A stretch of 64,000 bases of DNA from Bacteroidales bacterium (lineage in GTDB: Bacteria; Bacteroidota; Bacteroidia; Bacteroidales; BM520), in NCBI GenBank assembly GCA_031276035.1, contig JAISNV010000011.1:1-64000 (forward strand), given 5' to 3'. The first letter of the stretch is position 1. Each line of letters opens with the position of its first letter. Shown here piece after piece: positions 8,478 to 18,385 of this stretch. The position numbers and the translations under genes are program-made. The notes beneath the pieces are model-generated. The model worked only from the letters and a program-made list of their open reading frames with translations. It had not been told where the DNA came from and ran no database searches.

Positions 8478-9122
8478 CTACTTTGCTTCCAAATTTCCCA
8501 CATAATAATATTCATCTTTTGTAAAAACAATATTAATCAATTTTAATAAAACGAAATCAGTTAATAACTTCTGTGCTTTATATCTTGATATATTACATAA
8601 TTTACAAAGTGTGTTTAATGTGATGCTTTCGTTTTGATCCAAATATTTTAGTAATTCGGCTTCGTTTTTTCCATAACTTATTTTAGTCTCAACACTTCTT
8701 GTTTGAGCATTCCAAACATCAACCATAACTTTGTTGGCCAGAATATTTTGATCCTTAACTCTTACGTATGCCAACCATTTCCCGTCGGAACTCAATGCTT
8801 TGACAGGTTTGTTTTCAACTTCAGGTATGAAAACTTCTATAATTATTTTTCCTTCGACTTTCCATTCCTTTAAAGAAAAGTTGACTTCCGGCTTACAATA
8901 CATTTTGGCAGCAGCTTCCGCCATATAAATTTCCTCTCCGGTTTGGACTCCCTTTATAGAACCATTATCCTTAACTCCGAGCAAAAGGCTTCCACCGGAA
9001 GTATTGGCGAAGGCAGAAAAAGAACGTGCAATCTTCTTGGCATCGGAAATCTCAAACTTGAAATCCTGTTTTTGATTTTCGCCGAGAGCAATGCGCTCCA
9101 ATATTTCCGGTTTGGTTTTCAT
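8478..9122 (-). CDS. AlbA_2 (Schlafen-like) domain protein with C-terminal winged helix
   Basis: The first 120 residues carry the AlbA_2 hallmarks: a GENQKQDFKFE start, then FANTSGGSLLLGVKDNG near residues 38-54. The family was once called AAA_4 and is thought to bind nucleic acid or nucleotide. The C-terminal 60 residues look like a small winged-helix (ITLNTLCKLCNISRYKAQKLL). The combination suggests a DNA-binding regulator. It lies 64 bases upstream of ispH on the same strand, but a functional link is not evident. Confidence 0.8.
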   Translation of the reverse strand: MKTKPEILERIALGENQKQDFKFEISDAKKIARSFSAFANTSGGSLLLGVKDNGSIKGVQTGEEIYMAEAAAKMYCKPEVNFSLKEWKVEGKIIIEVFIPEVENKPVKALSSDGKWLAYVRVKDQNILANKVMVDVWNAQTRSVETKISYGKNEAELLKYLDQNESITLNTLCKLCNISRYKAQKLLTDFVLLKLINIVFTKDEYYYVGNLEAK

Positions 9123-9278
9123 TATTGACGGATTTTGACTTCTATAATTTAGTAATTTCTATGTCTGCGGAATTATCTTAAAAATGATTTATAGATTTTA
9201 AAATTTAAAGATTCGAAATTGCTTCTCTTTTACTCAAATAATTTTTCATTTTTCTACTTCAAGTAATTGTCAATCAGA

Positions 9279-12200
9279 TTAAATCCACTTTACAAGTTTC
9301 AAATCTTGCGGATATGGCATCATCTTATTGTCGGGACGAACTCTTATTGATATATCTAAAATACCGGGAATAAGAATTTGTTCTTTGATATAAAACTCAA
9401 CACTACTGCCGATTTTTTTACCAACTTTCATTCGCATTAATTTGGAATATGGCTTACTTCTGTCTGTATCTTTTTGTCCGACAATTATTTCAACGGCAAT
9501 ATCTTCAGCAGAAATTCCATTTAATTTCAAAACAACACTTGCTTCAAATTCCTCACCAATTTTATATTTTATAGTGTCAGGTTCAGGGAAATTAACCGAT
9601 TTCACTTGGATCTGATCCCAATTTCGAATCATATTTTTCTTCCAAGCAGCATAATCGAAAGCATCTTGATAGTTACTGTTTATATAATTATCCGTACGTT
9701 TTTCGAGTTTCGAGTAAAAATTATTGAAATAATCATCAGTCATACGTTTCATTGTGTAATGCGGTGATATTTCGGCAAAATTATTTTTAACATATTGAAC
9801 CCAATTATGAGGAATATTATTTTCGTCACGATCGTAAAACAACCGTGCTATCTTATTTTCAATGATAAGATAAAGAGTTTCAGAATCTAAAATATCCTGA
9901 TAATGTTGATTTTCATAAGTACGTTCTTCTTTTAAAGCCCAACCGGCATTTTCTCTGTATCCTTCAGCCCACCAACCGTCTAAAACTGATAAGTTAAGAA
10001 CGCCGTTCATTATGGCTTTCTCGCCACTGGTACCGGAAGCTTCGAGCGGACGGGTGGGAGTGTTCAGCCAAATATCGACTCCTTGAATAATAAGCTTTGC
10101 AGTTTCCATATCATAATTTTCAACGAAAACAATTTTGCCTATAAATTCAGGTTTACGTGAAACTTCAATGATTTGTTTTATAAGATCTTGGCCGGCTTTA
10201 TCCGCCGGATGAGCTTTACCTGAAAAGATAAATTGAACCGGATGTTTTTCCGAATTTATAATTGAATTTAATCTTTCCAAATTTTGAAAGAGAAGGTGAG
10301 CCCGTTTGTAAGTTGCAAATCTGCGGGCAAATCCGATAGTTAATTTGTGTGGACTTAATTCGTTTATTGTCTGCAAAATCATAGCCGGACTTTCTTGTCT
10401 GCTTGTCATTTCATTTGCAATTCGTTTCCTTAATGATTCGATTAAATCATTTCTCAAAACATTACTTATATCCCAAATCTTTGAATCGTCAACATCGTAA
10501 ATCTTTTTCCAATAATCCGGATTCGATTGATCGGATAAAAATCCATTGCCGAAAGCTTCAACATGCAGATTACGCCATTTTTCGGCAACCCAAGTCGGAT
10601 AATGCACGCCATTAGTGACATATCCTATAAACAATTCATTGCTGTAATATCCAGGATACAAATCAAGAAACATTTCTCGTGAAACTCTTCCGTGGATTTT
10701 ACTGACACCATTTACTTCCTGAGCCGTATTGATAGCCAAAACACTCATAGAAAACTTTTCATTACTGTTCGGATGAATTTTTCCCATGTTAATAAGTTCA
10801 TTCCAACTTATATTTAATCTTTCGGAATAGTGAGGAATATAAGTTCTCAGGATATCTTCGCTGAACGAATCGTGACCGGCTGGAACGGGAGTGTGGGTGG
10901 TAAAAAGGGTAGAGGAGCGCACAATCTCCATCGCTTCGTTGAATTTAAAGTTTTTATCCTTAATAAATTCCCTTAATCTCTCTAAACCTGCAAAGGCGGC
11001 GTGACCTTCATTTAAATGATATAATTTCGGATTGATATTCAAACGGCGCAATAACCTGATTCCGCCGATTCCCAGAAGTAATTCCTGCTTAAATCTGTTT
11101 TCATTATCTCCGCCGTAAAGTTGATGAGTGACAGCTCTGTCGCTGTCCCAATTATCGGGAATGTCAGTATCCAGAAGGTATAAAGAAACTCTCCCGACAT
11201 CGGTTCGCCAGATTTTAGCAGTTAAATTTCGTGCCGGTAAAGCTATATTTATTTTAATTAACTCCCCGTTTTCATCGTATAGCGGTTTAATCGGAAGATG
11301 AGTAAATCTTTGTGGCGTTACAATTCCAATTTGTTCGCCGTTATGACTTAATGACTGATTGAAATATCCGTATCTGTAAAGTAACCCTATTCCTGTAATA
11401 TTTTCATTACGGTCACTCATTTCTTTGAGATAATCTCCTGCAAGAATACCGAGTCCGCCGGAATATATTTTCAGAGTATTATGTAGTCCGAATTCCATAC
11501 TGAAATAAGCAATACTCGTCTTTTTCTCATCCATAGGCACATTGATGTAATCTTCAAAATTCTTATAAACCTTTGCTAAAGTGTTTGTAAATTCCGAATC
11601 CGACTCAAGTTTAGAAATTTCTTGAACCGAAAGAGATTCGAATAAAGCGATAGGATTATGATGTAACTCTTCCCAACGTTCGGGATTAATACTTCTGAAA
11701 AGCTCTTCGGCTTCGGGGTTCCAGCACCACCAAAGATTCATGCTCAATTTCTTTAAATTTTTCAAAGATTCCGGCATATCTTGTTTTACAAAAACTTTGC
11801 GCCAAATCGGAGCTGATTTTTCATCGGATAAAACATTTTGCTCGTGATCTTGTAATTTATCCCGGTAAAGATCTTTCCGAGACAAACTTAAAATCAACGA
11901 ACTTTCATAAGCTTTATGATAATAATCAATCAGTTTGTCCCATAAAAAATTATTTGAAAGGCTAAAAGCTTCTTTTCTTAGCTCCTCGCGAACAGATATA
12001 TCTTTATTGATAAAAGATTTGATATTAATTAAAAGGTTATCTTCGGCATCTTTGTAATTGTTATCATCACGATGAAGAACAGTAGCAACTTCACTCATTC
12101 CGAAATGCTCGTTAATCCACAAGCCGAAACCAGCCAAATCCGTTGTAATTGTAGGTACACCGAAAACCAAACTTTCAAGAGGAGTATATCCCCACGGTTC

Positions 12201-13505
12201 GTAGTACGAAGCAAAAACGGTTAAATCGGCACCGGCAAGCAGATCATAATATTTCAAATTAAAAATTCCGTCATTACCGTTCAGATATACAGGAACAAAA
12301 ATTACTTTAACATTACTGTTTATGTCGTTATTCAAATTAAATCTTGAACATGCATTCAATATAGGATCGTTTTCCGGATTATGAATATAATGAGTTAAAT
12401 GTTTTTCTGTGACCTCATTCAGACTGTTATTAAAAAGTTTATCGTGCAATTCACTGACGGGTGAAATGCTATTTGCCGGAACTGTGATAAAAGCTAAAGT
12501 TTCCTTATTAATCTCCGGATTATTCATTCTTGCAAGTGTTTCCAGAAACATATCAATGCCCTTGTTTCTGAATTCATATCTTCCCGACGTTATTATAATG
12601 GGTGTATCTTCCGGAAATTCTTTATTGAACATAGCTTTTGCCACATTTAGCATACACATTCTTGCCGGAATTCGTTTTTCATTACAAAAATCCATGTTCG
12701 GCGCCATGGCTCTATCAATTCCGTTTGGAGTAATAATATCGGCTTCACGCCCATATATTGCTTTACATTCTCTGGAAGTAATTTCGCTGACTGTCGTAAG
12801 AATATCACAAAGTTCAATGGATAATTTCTCCAAAGAATATTTCGAATTTAAATTGAATTTATGAGCAATTTCATTAGCGTTGATATGATCCAGTTCCTTA
12901 TACAAAGCCATTTCGTTACCCGCAATGCTTCTGCCTATTATTGTTGCGTGAGTTGTGAAAATAGTTCCTATTTGCGGTAATTTATTTTTTAGATATAAAA
13001 TTCCCATTCCTGACATCCACTCGTGGAATTGAGCGACAATTGTATCTGAAGCGGAGATGTTGAATTTGTAAAAACTTTCTATAATTTTTGCCGCAGCATA
13101 ACCGAACATTGCAGGTTCTATATAATCCCACTGACCGGAAATCGAATCTAATTTATACAGTTCCCAGAATTTAGCAAATATTTCATTTTTTTCTTGAAAG
13201 TATTGCTTGAAATCAATAAGGATAACAATCGGATTACCCGGAACTTTCCATCTTCCGATTCTGAAAAGTAAACCTTCGTCATGAGCAACGGAAGTCCATG
13301 ATTTAAAAAGGCTTTCATCAATTTCAAAATCAGGAGTTTGAGAAGTTTCCATCCATACATCCGGACCAATATAAATCTGGTTATCGCCGAATTCGGAATT
13401 CAGTAAACTGGATTTAGTTGAGAGAACTGTATAGATTCCTCCGATTTTATTACATATTTCCCAACTAATCTCAAACAGAAAGTCGGGTTTATTATACTTT
13501 TCCAT
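9279..13505 (-). CDS. Glycogen synthase (GT3) / alpha-glucan phosphorylase (GT35) fusion
   Basis: A 1408-residue protein with two opposing activities. Residues about 1-560 are a GT3 glycogen synthase: ISWEICNKIGGIYTV at the start and YEPWGYTPLESLVFGVP near 430-450. Residues about 580-700 match DUF3417 (NLWWCWNPEAEELF), the usual N-terminus of short alpha-glucan phosphorylases. The catalytic GT35 part follows, with GTSGEKA containing the likely PLP lysine (Lys1163) and NLSVLDGWWAEGY. The frame is open to an ATG at 13547, but the -7 element at 13533-13540 lies inside that extension, so the start is taken at 13505. Family assignment is firm; regulation between the two activities is unknown. Confidence 0.92.
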   Translation of the reverse strand: MEKYNKPDFLFEISWEICNKIGGIYTVLSTKSSLLNSEFGDNQIYIGPDVWMETSQTPDFEIDESLFKSWTSVAHDEGLLFRIGRWKVPGNPIVILIDFKQYFQEKNEIFAKFWELYKLDSISGQWDYIEPAMFGYAAAKIIESFYKFNISASDTIVAQFHEWMSGMGILYLKNKLPQIGTIFTTHATIIGRSIAGNEMALYKELDHINANEIAHKFNLNSKYSLEKLSIELCDILTTVSEITSRECKAIYGREADIITPNGIDRAMAPNMDFCNEKRIPARMCMLNVAKAMFNKEFPEDTPIIITSGRYEFRNKGIDMFLETLARMNNPEINKETLAFITVPANSISPVSELHDKLFNNSLNEVTEKHLTHYIHNPENDPILNACSRFNLNNDINSNVKVIFVPVYLNGNDGIFNLKYYDLLAGADLTVFASYYEPWGYTPLESLVFGVPTITTDLAGFGLWINEHFGMSEVATVLHRDDNNYKDAEDNLLINIKSFINKDISVREELRKEAFSLSNNFLWDKLIDYYHKAYESSLILSLSRKDLYRDKLQDHEQNVLSDEKSAPIWRKVFVKQDMPESLKNLKKLSMNLWWCWNPEAEELFRSINPERWEELHHNPIALFESLSVQEISKLESDSEFTNTLAKVYKNFEDYINVPMDEKKTSIAYFSMEFGLHNTLKIYSGGLGILAGDYLKEMSDRNENITGIGLLYRYGYFNQSLSHNGEQIGIVTPQRFTHLPIKPLYDENGELIKINIALPARNLTAKIWRTDVGRVSLYLLDTDIPDNWDSDRAVTHQLYGGDNENRFKQELLLGIGGIRLLRRLNINPKLYHLNEGHAAFAGLERLREFIKDKNFKFNEAMEIVRSSTLFTTHTPVPAGHDSFSEDILRTYIPHYSERLNISWNELINMGKIHPNSNEKFSMSVLAINTAQEVNGVSKIHGRVSREMFLDLYPGYYSNELFIGYVTNGVHYPTWVAEKWRNLHVEAFGNGFLSDQSNPDYWKKIYDVDDSKIWDISNVLRNDLIESLRKRIANEMTSRQESPAMILQTINELSPHKLTIGFARRFATYKRAHLLFQNLERLNSIINSEKHPVQFIFSGKAHPADKAGQDLIKQIIEVSRKPEFIGKIVFVENYDMETAKLIIQGVDIWLNTPTRPLEASGTSGEKAIMNGVLNLSVLDGWWAEGYRENAGWALKEERTYENQHYQDILDSETLYLIIENKIARLFYDRDENNIPHNWVQYVKNNFAEISPHYTMKRMTDDYFNNFYSKLEKRTDNYINSNYQDAFDYAAWKKNMIRNWDQIQVKSVNFPEPDTIKYKIGEEFEASVVLKLNGISAEDIAVEIIVGQKDTDRSKPYSKLMRMKVGKKIGSSVEFYIKEQILIPGILDISIRVRPDNKMMPYPQDLKLVKWI

Positions 13506-13532
13506 AGTTAAAATCGAAATAAAGTTAATTTG

Positions 13533-13540
13533 CAAAAGTA
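13533..13540 (-). promoter_or_regulatory. -7 promoter element for the glycogen synthase/phosphorylase gene
   Basis: The minus strand reads TACTTTTG, matching TAnnTTTG, 27 bases before the ATG at 13505. It overlaps the longer possible reading frame and so argues for the shorter start. Confidence 0.65.
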
Positions 13541-13792
13541 CTAACAATTGAAATTAAAAATAATGAATCAAGAATTAAAAAATGTTATTTATTTGAAACA
13601 AAATTATTTTATCATGATTAATAGTCTATGGAAATACGAAATTTCATACAGCATTTCGAAATAAATACTGGTTTTATATATGATATAATAATGCAGTAAA
13701 CATTTATAAAATAGATGAATCGTTTTATAAATGTATTGAATCTATATATAATAGAATCTTTTCATGTAATTTTCTATTCTCATTTATTAAAT
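13541..13792. other. Divergent intergenic region, no gene seen
   Basis: An AT-rich stretch between the divergent glycogen gene and secreted peptidase gene. Apart from the two flanking -7 elements I see no open frame with a plausible start, no stable hairpin and no repeat. Confidence 0.6.
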
Positions 13793-13800
13793 TATCTTTG
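13793..13800 (+). promoter_or_regulatory. -7 promoter element for the M28 peptidase gene
   Basis: TATCTTTG, an exact TAnnTTTG match, 39 bases before the ATG at 13840. Confidence 0.7.
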
Positions 13801-13839
13801 CATAAAAAATGATTTAATATCAACAAAATTTATATCAAT

Positions 13840-15645
13840 ATGAAAAAAAATCTTGTATTAATATTTTGCTTTTTATTTATTTCTTTGGTTTCCATTGCAG
13901 GTAAATTTATTATGATTCCGGTAGATGAAACTAATAGTTTAAACTCATTGTTTGATAATAAAGATATATGTATTCATTATTATTGTGATGATTTCGTGCT
14001 TGCTTCTACGGAAAATTATAATTCGCATGAAATGATTGTTCTTGATCAAAATGCATTTAAAGATTTGGGGTTATATGCGATTGTTTATTGTAATAATGAT
14101 ATGAAAGATGATTATATTGTTGAATCTGCCGAAAACGCTCGGGTTTTGTTTTCCGGAGAAGAATTTTTAATAATGAAACTTTTATCTGAAGATTTTATGC
14201 CTGCAAAAAATGACGGAATGGTTATGATTTCTTCTAAAATGAAAGCAAGTTTGCCGAAATCTCTTTTCGATTTTCCTACAATAACGGAGCAAGATGATGA
14301 TATACTTAATTATATTAATGAAGTATCAATTGAAAGGATGATGACGATAGTACAAAGATTACAAGATTTTCAAACCCGCTATTATCGTAAAGATAGTTCT
14401 TTTGCTGCCCAGGATTGGATTATGGCGCAATATGAAGAATTAGATTTGGAGGTTTTCTTACACGATTTTCCATTGAACGGCAGTTCGGATAATGTTATCG
14501 CAATTCAGAGAGGTACGGAATTTCCCGACGAGTATGTTGTATGCGGCTGTCATTATGATTCATATTGTTATACATATAGTCATAATATAGCTCCCGGTGC
14601 GGATGATAATGCTACCGGTGTTGCGGGAATTTTGGAAACAGCAAGAATATTAAATCAATATGACTTTAGACGTTCAATTATTTATTGTTCATTTTCTGCA
14701 GAGGAAGTCGGATTAGTCGGAAGCAGTTATTATGCTGAAAAATGTGCGGATGAAGATATGAATATTGTCGGTTATTTTAATTTGGATATGACGGGTTATT
14801 TAACTAACGGTTCGGATATACACATAGATCTTATCTATCCTAATTCCGCACAAATATTAGCCGATTATTATACAAATATTTGTGATGTTTATCTTCCTGA
14901 TGTGCCTGTAAAAAAGGGAACGCTGCTAAACGGCAATAGCGATCATACTTCATTTAATAATAATGGATATTTAGGTATCTTCCCTTTTGAAGATGCAAAC
15001 GCGTATAGTCCTTATATTCATTCAATTGCTGATACTATAGGATTAAGTGTCAATAATACCGAACAAATGAAGATATTTACTCAGGCAAATATCGCCAGTG
15101 TTGCAACTTTAGCTGCATATAATAGTGAAATACCATCTTTACCATTTGCTGCGCCTGTAAATTGTTTAGCCGAATTTAGCGGTGAAGATTATTATATTAT
15201 TATTTCTTGGGATGCACCTCAAGAAAATACTCCGTTAGGATATAATGTTTATAGAGAGGGAGTTAAGATAAATCAACAAATAATTTCCGGTTTATTGTAT
15301 TTTGAAGCTGTTACCGATAACGAAGAGTATTGTTACCAGGTAAAGGCAATCTATCATAATAATAATGAAAGTGAGTTTAGTAATATTTCTTGCGCCTTTG
15401 TTCCGACAGGAATTGATGATATGAATGTTAAGCCAGTAATATATCCTAATCCGGCGAATGACAAAATATATATTAATGGAGATTATCTAAATCAGCAAGT
15501 TGATATTTATGATATAAATGGTAAATTGATGAATAGCATAAGAATCAATTCTAATATTACTGAAATTAATATTTCTGACCTACCAAAAGGTTTATATTTA
15601 ATTAATATTTCTAATAAGTTTATAGGGAAATTCGTAAAGAATTAA
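13840..15645 (+). CDS. Secreted M28 family metallopeptidase with T9SS sorting domain
   Basis: A 601-residue zinc aminopeptidase-like protein. A signal peptide covers about residues 1-20. The M28 core shows HYDSY (first zinc His/Asp), GADDNATG (bridging Asp), SAEEVGLVGS (catalytic and zinc Glu), NLDMTGY (zinc Asp) and NSDHTSF (last zinc His). A fibronectin type III-like segment follows (about 440-525). The last 75 residues are a type A T9SS domain, starting at IYPNPANDKIYI, with YDINGKLM and LPKGLYLI. It is predicted to be exported to the outer membrane surface or medium. The gene appears monocistronic. Confidence 0.92.
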   Translation: MKKNLVLIFCFLFISLVSIAGKFIMIPVDETNSLNSLFDNKDICIHYYCDDFVLASTENYNSHEMIVLDQNAFKDLGLYAIVYCNNDMKDDYIVESAENARVLFSGEEFLIMKLLSEDFMPAKNDGMVMISSKMKASLPKSLFDFPTITEQDDDILNYINEVSIERMMTIVQRLQDFQTRYYRKDSSFAAQDWIMAQYEELDLEVFLHDFPLNGSSDNVIAIQRGTEFPDEYVVCGCHYDSYCYTYSHNIAPGADDNATGVAGILETARILNQYDFRRSIIYCSFSAEEVGLVGSSYYAEKCADEDMNIVGYFNLDMTGYLTNGSDIHIDLIYPNSAQILADYYTNICDVYLPDVPVKKGTLLNGNSDHTSFNNNGYLGIFPFEDANAYSPYIHSIADTIGLSVNNTEQMKIFTQANIASVATLAAYNSEIPSLPFAAPVNCLAEFSGEDYYIIISWDAPQENTPLGYNVYREGVKINQQIISGLLYFEAVTDNEEYCYQVKAIYHNNNESEFSNISCAFVPTGIDDMNVKPVIYPNPANDKIYINGDYLNQQVDIYDINGKLMNSIRINSNITEINISDLPKGLYLINISNKFIGKFVKN

Positions 15646-15700
15646 GAGGTAAAAAAATATCTTTCTAAATAGTCTGATAATTTTATAGTTAATATTAAAT

Positions 15701-17038
15701 TTACAAGTTGATATTATCGCCTTCCATTGAATAATATTCCAATATTTTTAACCTAAAGATAAAATCGTATTTTGCTTGAACTTCTTCGGAGAGTGCGGTT
15801 TGATATCTTAATCGAGCCTCATTGAATTCATAACGATTGGATGCTCCGTTAAAATACTTTATTTCTTCATATTGATATGATATGTTTGTTGCCGTAACAG
15901 CCTGTTGTGACGCAAAATAATTGTCTCTTGATGCAATTGCATTATAATATGCCTGTTGAATTTCTTTGATGTAATTATGTTTTATTTCTTCAAGGGATTG
16001 TTCGTACTGAGCTAATTGTATTCTTGATAGTTGAACATTACCGGATGTTCTCATCTTATTGAAGATAGGGATATTTAATGATAAACTTACCATACCTCTG
16101 GAATTTGCATCTAATTGTCTTCCGAATGGTGAATTGATAATATCATTTTCTGAAAAAATATAATAATATCCTGTTCCATAACTTGCTGATAAAGATAAGG
16201 ATGGGTAGTATGCCGATTTACTAACCTTAATATCCCTTTTACTTTTTTCAATTCTGGTTGCAGCAGCTTTAATACCGGGACGAATTTGTAGCGCTTTATT
16301 TAGAATATCCTGTAAATCCAGCTGAACTTCAATAAGATAGTCTATATTGTCTTCTGCGGGCAATGCTACTTTGAACGAATTTACATCAGTGAAGTTCATT
16401 AGCTGGGCTAAATCTAACTTTGCAAGATTGAAATTGTTATTAGCCTTTGTAATGTTTACAACATCAGTGGCTAAAGTAGCTTTTGCATCATAAAGATCAG
16501 AATCGGATGTTTTTCCGCCTTCAACAAGTATTTGTACTCTATTAACTTGATCCTCTGAAATAGTTTTCTGTTCTTCAGCTAATTTGAGAATTTCGTTAGA
16601 TAAAATTACTTGAAGATAATAAGCAGTAATATTTAATGAGATGTTTTCTTTTGCCTGCTCTAAATCATGTAGAGCTGCCTGTACATTAAGTTTATCCGAT
16701 GCTTTTTGATGATATACTCTTAATCCTTCGAATAAGGGCATTTGTAAACCGATTCCGAGTGAAGTCGAAGACTGCGATTGATCGCCTATTGTATTATCGG
16801 AAAGTGTTGCTCTGCCGAAATCAAAGTTTTGACCGACTTGGGCACTTATACTTGGTAATATACTTTTTGAAGTTGTATTTAAATTAACTTTTCTTGCTTC
16901 TAATTCGAGAATACTCTCTTTTATTTTGTAACTGTTTTCTAATCCGTAATTAATACAATCTTCCAATGTCCACTGCGTTTGAGCATAACAAACAATGCCG
17001 ATTATACTTGATAATATCACTAAAGCTAACTTTTTCAT
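15701..17038 (-). CDS. TolC family outer membrane efflux protein
   Basis: A 445-residue outer membrane channel with a cleavable signal (ending near CYAQ, residues 17-20) and two repeated helical-hairpin halves typical of OEP/TolC proteins (TLEDCINYGLENSYKIKE at the start; LSLNIPIFNKMRTSGNV in the second half). It is the last gene of a five-gene export operon. A -7 match (TAAATTTG, minus strand, 17070-17077) lies just upstream, so it may also have its own promoter. Confidence 0.9.
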   Translation of the reverse strand: MKKLALVILSSIIGIVCYAQTQWTLEDCINYGLENSYKIKESILELEARKVNLNTTSKSILPSISAQVGQNFDFGRATLSDNTIGDQSQSSTSLGIGLQMPLFEGLRVYHQKASDKLNVQAALHDLEQAKENISLNITAYYLQVILSNEILKLAEEQKTISEDQVNRVQILVEGGKTSDSDLYDAKATLATDVVNITKANNNFNLAKLDLAQLMNFTDVNSFKVALPAEDNIDYLIEVQLDLQDILNKALQIRPGIKAAATRIEKSKRDIKVSKSAYYPSLSLSASYGTGYYYIFSENDIINSPFGRQLDANSRGMVSLSLNIPIFNKMRTSGNVQLSRIQLAQYEQSLEEIKHNYIKEIQQAYYNAIASRDNYFASQQAVTATNISYQYEEIKYFNGASNRYEFNEARLRYQTALSEEVQAKYDFIFRLKILEYYSMEGDNINL

Positions 17039-17135
17039 CTGTAATTTTTTTATTAATTTATTCTGTCTCCAAATTTAATTCCAAGCTTTAAAAAACTCTA
17101 TTATAATCAAAAAGATATTACACGGTTAATAAAGT

Positions 17136-18239
17136 TTATTTACCTGAAATTATTTTGCCTCTAACTTTGTAAGTTGAATCAATTCCATCAATTATTTCAA
17201 TGAATATTCCGTCGGAGATGCCTGTTGTAACAGCAGTTTTAGTATAATTTTGCTCACTCTCCTTAATTGTATCCAAGACATAAACAAAAGTACTATCGTT
17301 TAAGAACTCAATTGTACTTTCGGGCAATGAGAAAACATTTTCTTTATTTGCCGTAATAATTTCACCATTGGCACTATATCCCGAGCGAATAAAAAGATTT
17401 TCAATATTATTTACAGCGGCTTTTATTTCAAATGTTGTAGCTCCGTTAGTTAATACGCCTTTAGGCGAAATATATTCTAATATTGCCGAACATCTCTCAT
17501 CTTGCATTGCACCGATTATCAAATTAAGCGGAAAACCTTCTTTTACTTTACCGACATCGGTTTCGTCAATCTTTCCGATGAAAATAAGATCAGACATATC
17601 GGCGATAGTTGCAATAGTTGTTCCTTCATTGAAATTATTTGTTTGAATAACGGAATTTCCTACTTTTACAGGAACATCCAATATCATTCCGGAAATTGTA
17701 GATTTTATTAAAGTATTGCTGTATTCTTTTGTGCTTTTAGACATACCTTCTTTAATAATATCAATATTTTCTTCGGCAATACTGACTTCTTCTAAAGCTT
17801 GCAAATATGCTGCATAAGCTGTTTCAAATAACTCTTTGGACATAACGCCGCTTTCATGCAACTGTTTTGTTCTTTCGTATTCTTGCGTTGTCTTATCAAG
17901 ACTAATATTTGCAACTTTTAACCTTGATTCGGCGCTGCTGAGTTGAGAAATATCAGGTACAACTTTCACTTTTGCAATTACTTCACCTTCTTTTATCATT
18001 TGTCCGGGCTCTTTGTAAAGATCAGTAATAATGCCGGAAATTTGCGGTTTAATAAGAATCTCATTCCTCGGCTCAATAGTACCGTTAATTATTATCTTTT
18101 TTGAAATATCACGTCTTTCAGGTACAACAACCTCATAATTGACGGGTTTGCTTTTAGATTTATTCCAAAGATAAACCAGCGTGCCTATAACAGCAGCTCC
18201 CAGCAAAACAAACAGCAAGATTTTAAAAAACTTTTTCAT
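17136..18239 (-). CDS. Periplasmic adaptor (membrane fusion) protein, MacA-like
   Basis: A 367-residue HlyD/RND-type adaptor anchored by one N-terminal membrane segment (about residues 5-24). A split biotinyl-lipoyl domain brackets a coiled-coil hairpin: GTIEPRNEILIKPQISG near 53-69, heptad-rich 95-175, then STISGMILDVPVKVGN. A beta-barrel and membrane-proximal domain follow. It links the inner membrane ABC permeases to the TolC channel. Its position between permease and tolC genes supports a tripartite MacAB-TolC-like exporter. Confidence 0.9.
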   Translation of the reverse strand: MKKFFKILLFVLLGAAVIGTLVYLWNKSKSKPVNYEVVVPERRDISKKIIINGTIEPRNEILIKPQISGIITDLYKEPGQMIKEGEVIAKVKVVPDISQLSSAESRLKVANISLDKTTQEYERTKQLHESGVMSKELFETAYAAYLQALEEVSIAEENIDIIKEGMSKSTKEYSNTLIKSTISGMILDVPVKVGNSVIQTNNFNEGTTIATIADMSDLIFIGKIDETDVGKVKEGFPLNLIIGAMQDERCSAILEYISPKGVLTNGATTFEIKAAVNNIENLFIRSGYSANGEIITANKENVFSLPESTIEFLNDSTFVYVLDTIKESEQNYTKTAVTTGISDGIFIEIIDGIDSTYKVRGKIISGK

Positions 18240-18385
18240 TATATAAGATTTAGTTTAAGGTTCTGAGTTTTGAATCAAATTTCTAAAATTACAGAGTTGC
18301 ATGATTTACATATTTGAAAATTCCGCATCAGAAACACTTTTATTGTTATTTAATATTTATTTTTTGTTTTAAATTTTTATTCGAT

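Noticed and set aside
8943-9128. Plus-strand frame opposite the AlbA_2 gene
   Set aside because: It is a shadow of the conserved AlbA_2 N-terminal region.
12409-12864. 151-codon plus-strand frame inside the glycogen synthase gene
   Set aside because: It is antisense to conserved GT3 sequence and has no start context or family.
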